NCBI RefSeq assembly: GCF_900258045.1
Contig: NZ_OGVD01000001.1
Span: 620,229-684,228 of the forward strand
Reading direction: 5' to 3'
DNA from: Sphingorhabdus sp. EL138
Lineage (GTDB): Bacteria > Pseudomonadota > Alphaproteobacteria > Sphingomonadales > Sphingomonadaceae
DNA length: 64,000 bases
The first letter of the stretch is position 1. Each line of letters opens with the position of its first letter. The position numbers were made by a program, and so were the translations under genes. This document shows positions 25,513 through 34,148 of the stretch, piece by piece. A model generated the notes under the pieces. The model saw only the letters and a list, made by a program, of their open reading frames with translations, had not been told where the DNA came from and searched no databases.

Positions 25513-26865
25513 TTATTTCGAATGCCCGTTCGCCTTGCCGCTATTGCCGTTTCCGTTACCGCCGCCATTGGAACCGCCATTGCCGTTGCCGTTGTTTCCG
25601 TTGCCGTTTCCGCCACCGTTGGCGTTGCCATTTCCGGCCGTATTGCCGTTGCTCGCATTGGCACTGCCGCCGCCTTTGGCGTTGCCATTACCGGCCGTGT
25701 TACCGTTACTCGCATTGGCACTGCCACCGCCATTGGCATTGCCATTGCCAGCCGTGTTACCGTTACTCGCAGTGGCGCTTCCGCCGCCATTGGCGTTGCC
25801 ATTGCCAGCCGTGTTACCGTTGCTCGCATTGGCACTGCCGCCGCCTTTGGTGTTGCCATTACCGGCCGCGTTGCCGTTACTCGCAGTGGCGCTTCCGCCG
25901 CCATTGGTATTGCCATTGCCAGCCGTGTTGCCGTTACTCGCATTGGCACTGCGGCCGCCGTTACCATTGCCGCCTGCATTGCCATTATTGGCGTTGCCGC
26001 TGCTGTTGCCGTTGCCACCACCGTTGCCATTGCCAAATGTGCCGGGGACACCGTTCGTGCTCGCATTGGACAGCGCCAGATCAATCAGATTGGGCGCATT
26101 GACCGAAGCCATTTGCACATTGGCTTTTGTCGATGAACCGCTGTTCACCAGACCACCCGTCAATTCACTCAGCGATACCGGAGATTCACTGACCGGAGCC
26201 TCGATTATACCTTCGAAACCGCCAGTGGCGATGTCGCTGGCAATCACGTCTTCTGAGGCCGTTGTTCCCGAGCTTTCAGCTGGCCCGTTTGGCGAGATGA
26301 TTGTTTTCTCTTCCGAACCTGTGATCGAAAGCCGGAATTGGTCACCATTTTTGACCATTCCGATCATACCGGGCGACAATAGCTGTGTTGCACCTCCGTC
26401 TAGCGTAGAAACCTGCACGGCACCCTCGGTAACCTGCACCGCGGAACCGGTTTCCGTCACCGTGACGCTAAAGGTCGTGCCTTTTACAACAGCCGCCAGA
26501 TAAGGTGTTTTTACACCAAAATGTGGAGTGCCCTTCTTGTCGATCCGGAAAATGACGTTGCCCAGCTCCTCAAAGAACTGCATGACACCGCCGCTTTTCT
26601 TCGGCTCGCTAATCCGCAGCCGGCTATTTGGCGAAACCACCACATATTCCTGGCCACGGACCAGGACAGCACGGCCCTTTTTCCCTGTGCGGATAACGTC
26701 ACCGGGACGAAGATCGCCACCAGCAATGGCAATTTTCGATACGCCCGATCGCAATATGTTAACGGTTCCATTGCTTTCAGAAAGCTTCCATTCCGGAGTC
26801 GCGCCATGGGCGGTGGTTCCTGTTGCAAATGCTGCAATTGCTATGAATTTGGCCAGTTTATGCAT
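25513..26865 (-). CDS. Exported FecR-domain protein with Gly/Asn-rich tandem repeat tail
   Basis: A 450-residue exported protein. The signal peptide is MHKLAKFIAIAAFATGTTAHGA. A FecR-like domain covers about residues 30-170 (GDVIRTGKKGRAVLV, VSPNSRLRI, FGVKTPYLAAVVKGTTFSV, GAVQVS). A Ser/Glu/Thr-rich linker leads to a low-complexity tail (about 290-450) of six 19-residue units of the type GGGSANASNGNTAGNGNAN, ending in Gly/Asn/Ser. No membrane anchor follows. The ATG at 26865 has GAGGAAAG. It faces the divergent TpsB gene. FecR-domain exported proteins beside CHASE2 proteins and TpsB channels recur in sphingomonads; a role in envelope sensing or surface adhesion is inferred. Confidence 0.85.
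   Translation of the reverse strand: MHKLAKFIAIAAFATGTTAHGATPEWKLSESNGTVNILRSGVSKIAIAGGDLRPGDVIRTGKKGRAVLVRGQEYVVVSPNSRLRISEPKKSGGVMQFFEELGNVIFRIDKKGTPHFGVKTPYLAAVVKGTTFSVTVTETGSAVQVTEGAVQVSTLDGGATQLLSPGMIGMVKNGDQFRLSITGSEEKTIISPNGPAESSGTTASEDVIASDIATGGFEGIIEAPVSESPVSLSELTGGLVNSGSSTKANVQMASVNAPNLIDLALSNASTNGVPGTFGNGNGGGNGNSSGNANNGNAGGNGNGGRSANASNGNTAGNGNTNGGGSATASNGNAAGNGNTKGGGSANASNGNTAGNGNANGGGSATASNGNTAGNGNANGGGSANASNGNTAGNGNAKGGGSANASNGNTAGNGNANGGGNGNGNNGNGNGGSNGGGNGNGNSGKANGHSK
25610..25951 (-). repeat. Six tandem 57 bp coding repeats in the FecR-protein gene
   Basis: Six consecutive 57 bp units, each encoding 19 residues rich in Gly, Asn, Ser and Ala. Units differ at a few positions (Ala/Thr and Asn/Lys swaps), showing recent duplication and drift. 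Copy number would be expected to vary between strains. Confidence 0.85.
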
Positions 26866-27042
26866 CGATACTTTCCTCAAACAGGTGAGATAACTTTTCC
26901 CACTCGTTCAAGCTTTTAAGTAAGATGATCGAACTTCTCGTTTAGAAACACCCTGAATTTTTCATTAAACAGCTGTTTCGATAAGCTTTTCCTAAGACAT
27001 TAGACGTAAACGGACCTTCGATTAGAATTGTCGGAGTGTACG

Positions 27043-28683
27043 TTGTTGCGTTTGGGGTGTCTTGTATTGGTGGCTGGCTTTGCCTGTTCCGGCACTGGTG
27101 CTTCTGCACAGCAAGCAGCCAATCCCTTTGAAAGCGTTGGCGATCAAAATAGCCAGCGCGCCGAGAATCCCCTGTCGGAACAATCGGTGTTGCCAGTGGC
27201 TCAAAATCGACAGGCAAACTCAGTAGTCGATGGGGATGCCATTATGATTGGTGCCATAAATATCGATAGCGAACTGCCTATTGCCGCGGAAAGGCTCGCC
27301 TCGGGATATGAGCAATATATTGGGCAAAGCGCCACACAAGAAGTGCTGAAGTCACTGGCCAGCTCCGTGTCCGAGATGGCGCGCCAGGAAGGTTATATTT
27401 TTGCCAGTGCGTTTATACCTCCGCAATCGGTCGAAGTTGGCGTCGTAAAGGTCCGACTGGATCCGGGCGCCATTGACGAAGTGCGGATCATTGGCTCGCG
27501 CAACAAAAAATTGCGCAGAATATTGCTGAAACTGAAATGCGAAGCCGCCCAATCAGAACTTGTCGAGCAACAGTTGCTACTCGCTGGTGATCTGCCAGAT
27601 ATTACAGTTCGAAATACAACCTATCTGCGGGAAGAAGGTCGCGGGGTGCTCGTCGTCACGGTCCGCGAACAGAAGGCTCGCGGCTATGCTGCGCTGGATA
27701 ATTACGGGCCGGATGCTCTCGGCCCTGTCCGCGCCCGTTTGCAGCTCGATATAGCTGGCCTGCTAACCGACAGTGACGTGCTGACGAGCAGCGTCATCAC
27801 CACTGTTGCCCAGCCCAAAGAGCTCAACTTCGTGAGTTTGAAATATGCCAACACAATTGGCGATGGCGATACTGTTGTCGGTTTTTCCGTTTCCGCTGGG
27901 CGGACACAGTCGGGCGGCCGTTTACGGTCACTCGATTATACAGGTCGCAGTCGATTTGCGTCTATCTTCGCTAGCCAGTCGCTTAAACGCAGCAATGATT
28001 TCAATCTCTGGCTCAATGCAGAGCTCGCCTATCTTGAAGTTGAACAGTCGCAGGACGGTGTCCGGTTCCAGGACGACAAGATCGCGACGGCTGCACTCAA
28101 TTTTACCGGTAATCACAAAATCGGTTCTGGCCGCATTTACGGCGGCATCGGTGTGACCCGTGGGCTTGGCATATTGGGCGCGAGCCGCCGAGGCGACCCC
28201 CTGAACTCTCGGTTCAATGGCAGCGGCGAGTTCACAAAGGCGAATGCCTGGGTCAACGCCATTCTGGACTTTGGTCACGGCTTCGGAGCGCGTATCGCCG
28301 GAAATGGTCAAATCGCTTCGCGCCCTCTACTGTCTGCTAATGAGATAGCGATCGGCGGTCCCTATTTCGGCAAAGGTTATGATTTCAGCGAACGTTTTGG
28401 CGATGAAGGCATCATGGGCCTTGCGGAGTTGCGCAAAGGTTTTGACAACGTCACAAATTGGCTGGACTGGGTCCAGCTATACGGGTTTGTCGACGGCGGT
28501 TATGTTACCAATATCGACACCGGCTTTGGTGACGGATCCCTTTCATCTGCTGGCGGAGGTATCCGTACGCAGATGGGGCCAGTGGACTTCAACATCGAAA
28601 CCGCCATGCCAATCAATGAAGACCGTTTCGAAAGCGCTGACCGATCTCCCAAAATCAATGTCCAGGTCGGTGTGCGGTTCTGA
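27043..28683 (+). CDS. ShlB/FhaC-type (TpsB) outer-membrane two-partner secretion protein
   Basis: A 546-residue outer-membrane protein. Signal peptide (LRLGCLVLVAGFACSGTGASAQQ), a POTRA region (about 60-210, with GYEQYIG..., VVKVRLDPGAIDEVRIIG and QLLLAGDLPDI) and a 16-strand barrel region (about 220-546) ending in a terminal Phe (VQVGVRF). The VRGY/VRG-like barrel motif appears as IGGPYFGKGYDFSERFGDEG. TpsB proteins export large TpsA exoproteins; no TpsA gene with a TPS domain is present in the window. The TTG at 27043 is preferred because GGAG sits six bases upstream; TTG 27028 is possible. It is divergent from the FecR gene across about 180 bp. Confidence 0.85.
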   Translation: MLRLGCLVLVAGFACSGTGASAQQAANPFESVGDQNSQRAENPLSEQSVLPVAQNRQANSVVDGDAIMIGAINIDSELPIAAERLASGYEQYIGQSATQEVLKSLASSVSEMARQEGYIFASAFIPPQSVEVGVVKVRLDPGAIDEVRIIGSRNKKLRRILLKLKCEAAQSELVEQQLLLAGDLPDITVRNTTYLREEGRGVLVVTVREQKARGYAALDNYGPDALGPVRARLQLDIAGLLTDSDVLTSSVITTVAQPKELNFVSLKYANTIGDGDTVVGFSVSAGRTQSGGRLRSLDYTGRSRFASIFASQSLKRSNDFNLWLNAELAYLEVEQSQDGVRFQDDKIATAALNFTGNHKIGSGRIYGGIGVTRGLGILGASRRGDPLNSRFNGSGEFTKANAWVNAILDFGHGFGARIAGNGQIASRPLLSANEIAIGGPYFGKGYDFSERFGDEGIMGLAELRKGFDNVTNWLDWVQLYGFVDGGYVTNIDTGFGDGSLSSAGGGIRTQMGPVDFNIETAMPINEDRFESADRSPKINVQVGVRF

Positions 28684-28733
28684 CGAATTCCGGGGTTCGC
28701 TTTTTCGCACATGAAACGGATTCAAAAAATCAC

Positions 28734-28794
28734 TTCCGCTTTGCGCCCCAAATCCAGACGTTTAGATGACGTCCGTTTGATCTCGAAAGCGGAC
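28734..28794 (-). repeat. Long (61 bp) dispersed repeat, copy 3 (reverse orientation)
   Basis: On the minus strand it begins GTCCGCTTTCGAGATCAAAC and ends TTTGGGGCGCAAAGCGGAA, 61 bp, ungapped against copies 1 and 2. It occupies the 136 bp between the converging TpsB and beta-barrel genes. Confidence 0.85.
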
Positions 28795-28819
28795 GCTGGA
28801 AACGTCGCAAAAATACTCG

Positions 28820-29680
28820 CTAGAATTCCCATTGTACAAGGGCGAAGAGCTGTGCATCGGCATGGGAGTTCAGATCGAACGCACCACCCAGCCCGATGGA
28901 TAGGTCATTGTCGAATTCATAGGTAATACCGGCAGACAGCAAGTGTTCGGATTCTGATTCTATAACGTCATTCTGTTTTTCGCGTTCGTTTTCCCACAGA
29001 TATTCTGCGACCAGGAATAGTCCTTCTGTGGGGGAGTAAGCCAATCCAGCTCCGAGTGCATATTCACGCAACGAAAAATCCTCACCATCCTGCCGGGCAT
29101 TGGGAACCGCTTCATATTCTGCAAGCGCATGAACAAAAAAATCGGTGGTCAGCGCCTTGCTGAGCCGGGCGCTCAGTTGATATCCGACACCGCCATTACC
29201 CGGGCCACTATCATTTTCGCCGACTGGAACGGTCAGGGCTGCACCAATTGTAAATTCAGGAATATTGTCACCGTTATCCTTGAGCAGCGCGTAATCCAGC
29301 CCAATTTCGGGATCGCCAATGCCGCCGCTTCGGCTATCTCTGAGAGGCAGTTCCGCAAAAACTTGCAGGCGATCGGTCAGACCATATTCGAGCTCGAACT
29401 CCCATTGTCTTTCATCCGCCCCTTCGAGTGCTTGGCCTAGCGATACACCGATCTGCCATTCTCCCTTTTCCTGCGTATAGGCTTCCTCAAGCAGGAAGAG
29501 CATTTCCTGTCCCCCAAATTCATTTTCCGTATCAGATGCACCGGCTTTTTGCGGGACAAGCATGATCGATCCGACTAGGCCAAGGGCAACGCATAAGCGG
29601 AGACCAGCATGGATCCGAGAGAGGCTTTCAGGCGATCCCGTTACTTCTTTCCCGGATGATATCGAAAAGGCCTCAGTCAC
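28820..29680 (-). CDS. Exported outer-membrane beta-barrel protein of unknown function
   Basis: About 286 residues. A hydrophobic export signal (LRLCVALGLVGSIMLVPQKAGA) is followed by alternating strands ending in an aromatic C terminus (FALVQWEF), as in outer-membrane barrels. Blocks such as YGLTDRLQVFAELPL, GIGDPEIGLDYALLKD and VPVGENDSGPGNGG resemble the 'transporter/MetA-pathway phenol degradation-like' barrel group (DUF3187/SphA-like), but the match is loose. The start is uncertain: the GTG at 29680 overlaps the response-regulator stop by 8 bp and is the only start codon giving a signal peptide preceded by few residues. It is the last gene of a seven-gene minus-strand run and is probably under that two-component system. 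Confidence 0.7.
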   Translation of the reverse strand: MTEAFSISSGKEVTGSPESLSRIHAGLRLCVALGLVGSIMLVPQKAGASDTENEFGGQEMLFLLEEAYTQEKGEWQIGVSLGQALEGADERQWEFELEYGLTDRLQVFAELPLRDSRSGGIGDPEIGLDYALLKDNGDNIPEFTIGAALTVPVGENDSGPGNGGVGYQLSARLSKALTTDFFVHALAEYEAVPNARQDGEDFSLREYALGAGLAYSPTEGLFLVAEYLWENEREKQNDVIESESEHLLSAGITYEFDNDLSIGLGGAFDLNSHADAQLFALVQWEF

Positions 29681-30356
29681 ACGATTTCGAAAGCCGATAG
29701 CCGCGGCCACGCACAGTTTCGATATGAGGTGCTTTGGGATTGCAATCAATTTTCTTGCGCAGCTTGGCGATATAAACATCCACAACATTGGTCAGTGGGT
29801 CGGTATCCATCCCCCAAACATTGCTCAATATCCGTTCGCGACTGAACAATTCCCCGGGTTTGCTCATCAGAAGCTCCAGAATTGCGAGCTCCTTGTCAGT
29901 CAAGGTCAGTTCTTTGTCGCAGCACCATACGCGCACGGCTTTGAGGTCAAATCTCAGATCATCGACCTCAAGTATGCTATTGCCCTCGCTATAGCCGATG
30001 GCGCGGCGTCCCAGCGCCTCTATCCTTGCAACCAGCTCGTCGAAAGAAAATGGCTTGGTCATATAATCATCAGCACCCATGCGGAGGCCGGTGATTTTGT
30101 CATTCATAGAATCCATGGCGGTCAACATCATAATCGGTGTCGAGACGCCTTCGCTGCGCAACGCTTGACAGATTTGGGTTCCGGACATGTCCGGCAGCAT
30201 CAAATCCAGAATAATGACTTCATATTCATTGGCTTGCGCATCCCGATATCCGGCCACGCCATTATCAATCAGCTTGACCACATAGCCTTCAGATTTCAGA
30301 CCACGACTGATAAAGTCGCCCACGCGCAGATCATCCTCAACAATCAAAATTCTCAT
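29673..30356 (-). CDS. OmpR/PhoB-family response regulator
   Basis: A 227-residue regulator. The receiver domain (1-120) has acidic residues in VEDD, the phosphoacceptor Asp51 in IILDLMLPDMSG, the Thr in MLTAMDS and the Lys in MTKPFSFDELVARIEAL. The winged-helix effector (about 130-223) has LTLTDKELAILELLMSKPGELFSRERILSNVWG, DVYIAKLRKKID and VRGRGYRL. It overlaps the kinase gene by 4 bp (ATGA) and the following barrel gene by 8 bp. It would activate or repress the run of envelope genes beside it; no binding repeat stands out. Confidence 0.92.
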   Translation of the reverse strand: MRILIVEDDLRVGDFISRGLKSEGYVVKLIDNGVAGYRDAQANEYEVIILDLMLPDMSGTQICQALRSEGVSTPIMMLTAMDSMNDKITGLRMGADDYMTKPFSFDELVARIEALGRRAIGYSEGNSILEVDDLRFDLKAVRVWCCDKELTLTDKELAILELLMSKPGELFSRERILSNVWGMDTDPLTNVVDVYIAKLRKKIDCNPKAPHIETVRGRGYRLSKSCD

Positions 30357-32002
30357 GACACGACCCTCATCTGCTTTTCTGCCGGGAGAACAACCGTCGC
30401 CGAGATGATGTCATTGTCCTTCTGCTCAATGGCGATGGTCCCATCATGAGCTTCGACAATAGCCTTCGCAACCGGAAGCCCCAATCCAGTGCCTTCATCG
30501 ATCTCTCCGGCATTGCCTCCGCGGTAAAAACGATTAAAAATATAGCGCATATCCTCCTCACTGACCGCGTCGGAAACGTTGTCGACGGTAATTGCAATCC
30601 CTCCGGGCGATCGATTCAAATAGATCAAAATCTCGCTGTCTAGAGGCGCATATCGAATGGCATTATCGAGTAAAATGGCAAGAACTTGGCCAATCCGGCC
30701 TTGATCCCCTGAAACGATTAGCCCGGATATATTCCGCTCCATCTCCATTGAGATATTCTTGCGGGCTGCGAGCGCTTCGAACGCGTGGTGTTTCTCTTCA
30801 ACCAGCCGGACTATGTCCAGCGGCTTTCTGACCAGTTTCAATTCCCCGGCCTGAGAGCGTGCGACAAATAGCAAGTCATCGATCAAGCGCCCTGTGTGAA
30901 TGGCCTGATCGACGATAAGCTGCAGGCTGGACTCATATTCTTCCGCCGTCTTCTTCTTTCCTCTCAGGCTGATCTCGGCCTCTCCCCGGATGACAGTGAG
31001 TGGTGTTCGCAATTCATGGCTGATGTCGGCAAATAGCCTTTTCCGGCCCTCATCTTTCTCGACCAAAGATTTGTTGGCCTGTTCCAGCTCTTCGGTGCGC
31101 GAAGAAACTGTTGCCTCGAGATCGGCGTTGGCAGTCAGAAGCTTTTCCTGCGCAGATCCGATCTGCTCTGCCATTCGGTGGAACCGGTGCCCCAAATAGT
31201 CAAATTCGCGCGCCGGCAAATGGGGTATTTTATAGTCAAAGCGGTTCTGGCCATAGTTATCCAGGCCTTCCTGCAGTTGGTTCATGGACCGGTTGAAGAT
31301 ATGCGCGAGCTGCAGCACTGCGGGCATGATAAAAAGCAATGCCAGTGCGATGATGATGCTGGCGAAAATCTTCAGTTGTTGCCCGAGAGCTTCGATATCG
31401 CGTTGTGCTTCATTGATTTCCGATCGTTCTTCCGCAAGCAGAGCGTTGATGGATTCCGAAAATTGGCTTTCAATCTGGCTCGACAAAACGGCGATAAATC
31501 GTTCTTGGGCCATTTCCGTTTGGCCGGAATCTCGGAGCAGCAAAATCTCGTCAAACTGGTTGATTGCCCTACCAATCAACCTTTCCAACCCTGCCAGCTC
31601 TTCCAGCTCCTGCGCTTCATCTTCGATTTTTCCGACCAGCTCCACTTCCTTGGCAATATTTTGCCGGGCCATGTCGAGCTGGGTCTGGATCTGCAATTTT
31701 ACTTCGGTGATGTGCGCAATCGAACTGTTCGGTGGTTGATAGACTGCCACGGTCATTTTTTTTACCAGTCGCTCGGTGAGCATTGCTGCTTCGCTGTAAC
31801 TGTGGACGACATCGTTCGCGAGCTGGTTGCGTTCGAACAACAGACTGGATCGGGTGGTGCCGTAGAAATTTGCTATGCTGGCAGAAATTGCCAGCATCAG
31901 CAAGGCACCGAGCGTCGTAAACAACCGCACACGAAACGACATTTTCAATTTGCGCGAGTTAAAGAACATTTGCGGAAATCTTCCACTAAACGGGGGGTTC
32001 AT
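30353..32002 (-). CDS. Membrane sensor histidine kinase
   Basis: A 549-residue kinase. Membrane helix 1 (LFTTLGALLMLAISASIANF), a long alpha-helical extracytoplasmic sensor (about 50-205, rich in Glu, Gln and Leu), helix 2 (IFASIIIALALLFIMPAVL), HAMP (about 235-290), a coiled coil, the H box FADISHELRTPLTVIRGEAE (His near 336) and an ATPase domain with N box (LLDNAIRYAP) and G boxes (VDNVSDAVSEED, GTGLGLPVAKAI). The ATG at 32002 follows GGAAGGTGG; a GTG nine bases upstream is possible. It begins 89 bp after the porin gene and overlaps its regulator. The helical sensor has no recognisable ligand domain. Confidence 0.92.
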   Translation of the reverse strand: MNPPFSGRFPQMFFNSRKLKMSFRVRLFTTLGALLMLAISASIANFYGTTRSSLLFERNQLANDVVHSYSEAAMLTERLVKKMTVAVYQPPNSSIAHITEVKLQIQTQLDMARQNIAKEVELVGKIEDEAQELEELAGLERLIGRAINQFDEILLLRDSGQTEMAQERFIAVLSSQIESQFSESINALLAEERSEINEAQRDIEALGQQLKIFASIIIALALLFIMPAVLQLAHIFNRSMNQLQEGLDNYGQNRFDYKIPHLPAREFDYLGHRFHRMAEQIGSAQEKLLTANADLEATVSSRTEELEQANKSLVEKDEGRKRLFADISHELRTPLTVIRGEAEISLRGKKKTAEEYESSLQLIVDQAIHTGRLIDDLLFVARSQAGELKLVRKPLDIVRLVEEKHHAFEALAARKNISMEMERNISGLIVSGDQGRIGQVLAILLDNAIRYAPLDSEILIYLNRSPGGIAITVDNVSDAVSEEDMRYIFNRFYRGGNAGEIDEGTGLGLPVAKAIVEAHDGTIAIEQKDNDIISATVVLPAEKQMRVVS

Positions 32003-32091
32003 GTTTGCCACCTTCCGGGATTCGCTCTGACCAGCATGTTAAAATAGGACTGTCCTGTGAATATGGCATGACAAACACTCCTACCTCGTCT

Positions 32092-33255
32092 TTAAAAGGC
32101 CAACTGAAACCGAGTTGCCAAAGCATCAACGGATTCCGAAAATCCAAAGCGACCCGGATTGGCCCTTGCGTGCACATAGTTTAGCGCGATTTTCACATTT
32201 TTTCCCAGATACCAATTGGTGCCCATACTGATATTCATTTCCTTGCCGCCGGTTACTGGGCCGTCCTCAAGGTCCAGGAAGCTTATCCTTGCGGCCAGTT
32301 CCACCGCTCCCCATTTTCCGGATGGCCGTATTGTTCCGAAGCTTCCGCTCGACAGGCTGAACCGCTGCCGTTCGCCCGTCAGGACATAAGCAGCTTCAAG
32401 CGACCCGCCCGAGAATTCAGGATTGCCGAGATCGGTGGAATCATTGAATCGGTGCAAATATTGGCCTGTTACAACAAACGGCCCCTGAGCGAATCCGGCC
32501 TCGACAGCGATATTTGTATAACCATCTACATTCCGAAGATTGCCGGTGTCGATCAGGCGGGTAAAGCTTAGGCCAAGTTCCGGCGTCGAACGCACGCGGG
32601 TTCGGGCTCCGGCGTTTAGATTGCGGTGATCAATGGCGGTGGCCGCAAATAGAGTTTTGCTGCGCTCTCTGATCGGTGCCCAGACCAGTTTTCCGACCAG
32701 ACTTGTTCCATCTTCCCTCGGCTGCCTGTCATCCCCGGCATCAATCGCATTGCCAAGATAGGCGACCGTTGCGGCGATATTGTCGCCGGCGTAGGTGGCC
32801 GAGGCTCCGGCACGAAAGTTCGGCGCCAGTGCGGCCGAAAGCGATCTTTCGAGGAACTTCAGATTGTTCGAGCTTTTTTGTCTTTCGCCGAGAAACGGCG
32901 TTGTAAAGTTTCCCGCACGGATCGTTAGATTGTCGATGCCGCTGTAGGAAAGCCAGACATTGCGCAAGCCGGTAGAGATGCCTCCAACATCTGTGTCAAA
33001 TTTCGCACGCCAGTCATCGCCAATCTCGACCGTGGCATCCAAGCGCAAGCGGCGTATATCGACTTCATCCTCGATATTCGTGACGTCGCTGTCCGAAACC
33101 ACTGCGTCAAGATGAAGTCGCCCTCCCAGGGTCAGGCGAAACTCTCCGGACTCCAGTTCAATACCGTCAGAGCCCGCGTTAATCTCCCCTGCCAAGGCAG
33201 AAGCCGGCAAGCAACTCGCAAGGCCGCCAACGAACACGCAGAGAACCTGTTTCAA
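32092..33255 (-). CDS. OprO/OprP-like outer-membrane porin
   Basis: A 387-residue porin of the phosphate-selective OprO/P family. Signal peptide (KQVLCVFVGGLASCLPASALA), then GGRLHLDAVVSDSD, RRLRLDATVEIGDDWRAKFDTD and GNFTTPFLGERQKSSNNLKFLERSL, which are family landmarks, and an aromatic C terminus (FQLAF). The start is the TTG at 33255, overlapping the upstream hydrolase stop as TTGA, a translational-coupling arrangement; the only alternative, a GTG at 33237, would cut the signal peptide. OprP relatives carry phosphate or polyphosphate, but many OprO/P-like barrels in alphaproteobacteria have other anions as substrates, so no substrate is claimed. Confidence 0.85.
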   Translation of the reverse strand: MKQVLCVFVGGLASCLPASALAGEINAGSDGIELESGEFRLTLGGRLHLDAVVSDSDVTNIEDEVDIRRLRLDATVEIGDDWRAKFDTDVGGISTGLRNVWLSYSGIDNLTIRAGNFTTPFLGERQKSSNNLKFLERSLSAALAPNFRAGASATYAGDNIAATVAYLGNAIDAGDDRQPREDGTSLVGKLVWAPIRERSKTLFAATAIDHRNLNAGARTRVRSTPELGLSFTRLIDTGNLRNVDGYTNIAVEAGFAQGPFVVTGQYLHRFNDSTDLGNPEFSGGSLEAAYVLTGERQRFSLSSGSFGTIRPSGKWGAVELAARISFLDLEDGPVTGGKEMNISMGTNWYLGKNVKIALNYVHARANPGRFGFSESVDALATRFQLAF

Positions 33256-34148
33256 GAGCTCTGGCTTTCATCAGTTTCCGGCGGTGCAGGGACTTCATCA
33301 AGCAATTGATCGAGAACGAGGCGACCATAGCCCTTGGTCTCAAAATTCCTGCGAAACCCATGACGCAGACCCTTCAACACCTGCAGTTTGATGCTGCAAT
33401 CGGATGGGAGTTCCGCATTCATCGCCCTGACCCACGTCTGGGCTCTGATAACCCGAGTGCGACCTTGCAGATAGTCGATCTGTTTGTCTTGATTCAGTGA
33501 CGCGCTGCGACCGGTATCGTTATCACCGACCAATACCAGCACTTCGGCATTGCAAAATCCGTCCAGAGAAAGCGACCGATCTCCCAGGTTCTTGGACTGT
33601 CCAAACCCTAGCGGATAAGAGTAGCCGCCATAGGGCATCGTGTACCAACCAGGCGCGAAAAGAACTGCCCGGCCAACAATATCAGGATGCAGCATCATCA
33701 ACCGATGAAGAAACTGGCCACCGCCAGAATAACCAACTGCACGGATCGTTGAAAGGTCAAGATCCTCGATTTCGCGCAGTTCATCTATCAGTTCCATCAA
33801 CGCGATGTCGGGTGCAGGATTATGCCCATGTGACCGGACTTGCTGATAGCGGCGAAACTTCTTGCGGGTGAAATGCGGGACGACGATGGTCATACCCTTT
33901 TCTTCCGCCAGTTCCTGTAAAACCACGGCATGCTGCAGCGCGTTGCGCGTATAGCCATGGATTGAAAAGATCACCTTTTCAGCCTGCCCGAAAGTTTGCC
34001 GCGGTCGATAGATGAAATAGGAAAGCCCGCAAGGTCCTCGCGTAGTCAAGGCCATGATACGCCCGCGGATGTGTATTCGGTCCCTTATGTCCGGAGAGGG
34101 AATATCATCTTCTCTTACAGTTAGTTTCTCGAGATAAGCCATATCCAT
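33252..34148 (-). CDS. Alpha/beta hydrolase (serine-hydrolase type)
   Basis: A 298-residue, apparently cytosolic, alpha/beta hydrolase. The oxyanion region VIFSIHGYTRNALQH is at about 57-71, the nucleophile elbow AVGYSGGGQFLHRLMML (Ser about 141) is clear, the acid is likely in VLVGDNDTGR, and the His in LRHGFRRNFE near residue 265. The family resembles poly(3-hydroxybutyrate) depolymerase/phospholipase-esterase proteins annotated as generic hydrolases. It overlaps the ABC exporter gene by 44 bp upstream and the porin gene by 4 bp downstream, so it belongs to the same transcript. It could process or release the substrate moved by the exporter; this is inference. Confidence 0.85.
   Translation of the reverse strand: MDMAYLEKLTVREDDIPSPDIRDRIHIRGRIMALTTRGPCGLSYFIYRPRQTFGQAEKVIFSIHGYTRNALQHAVVLQELAEEKGMTIVVPHFTRKKFRRYQQVRSHGHNPAPDIALMELIDELREIEDLDLSTIRAVGYSGGGQFLHRLMMLHPDIVGRAVLFAPGWYTMPYGGYSYPLGFGQSKNLGDRSLSLDGFCNAEVLVLVGDNDTGRSASLNQDKQIDYLQGRTRVIRAQTWVRAMNAELPSDCSIKLQVLKGLRHGFRRNFETKGYGRLVLDQLLDEVPAPPETDESQSS

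Noticed and set aside
25610..25951. Possible CRISPR array
   Set aside because: The repeats are in-frame, contiguous 57 bp coding units without distinct spacers.
25506..26136. Several open frames opposite and alongside the Gly/Asn repeat tract
   Set aside because: They arise from the 57 bp coding repeat being open in other frames; the FecR frame has signal peptide and domain support.
31178..32047. 289-codon open frame opposite the histidine kinase
   Set aside because: Antisense shadow of a full-length kinase.
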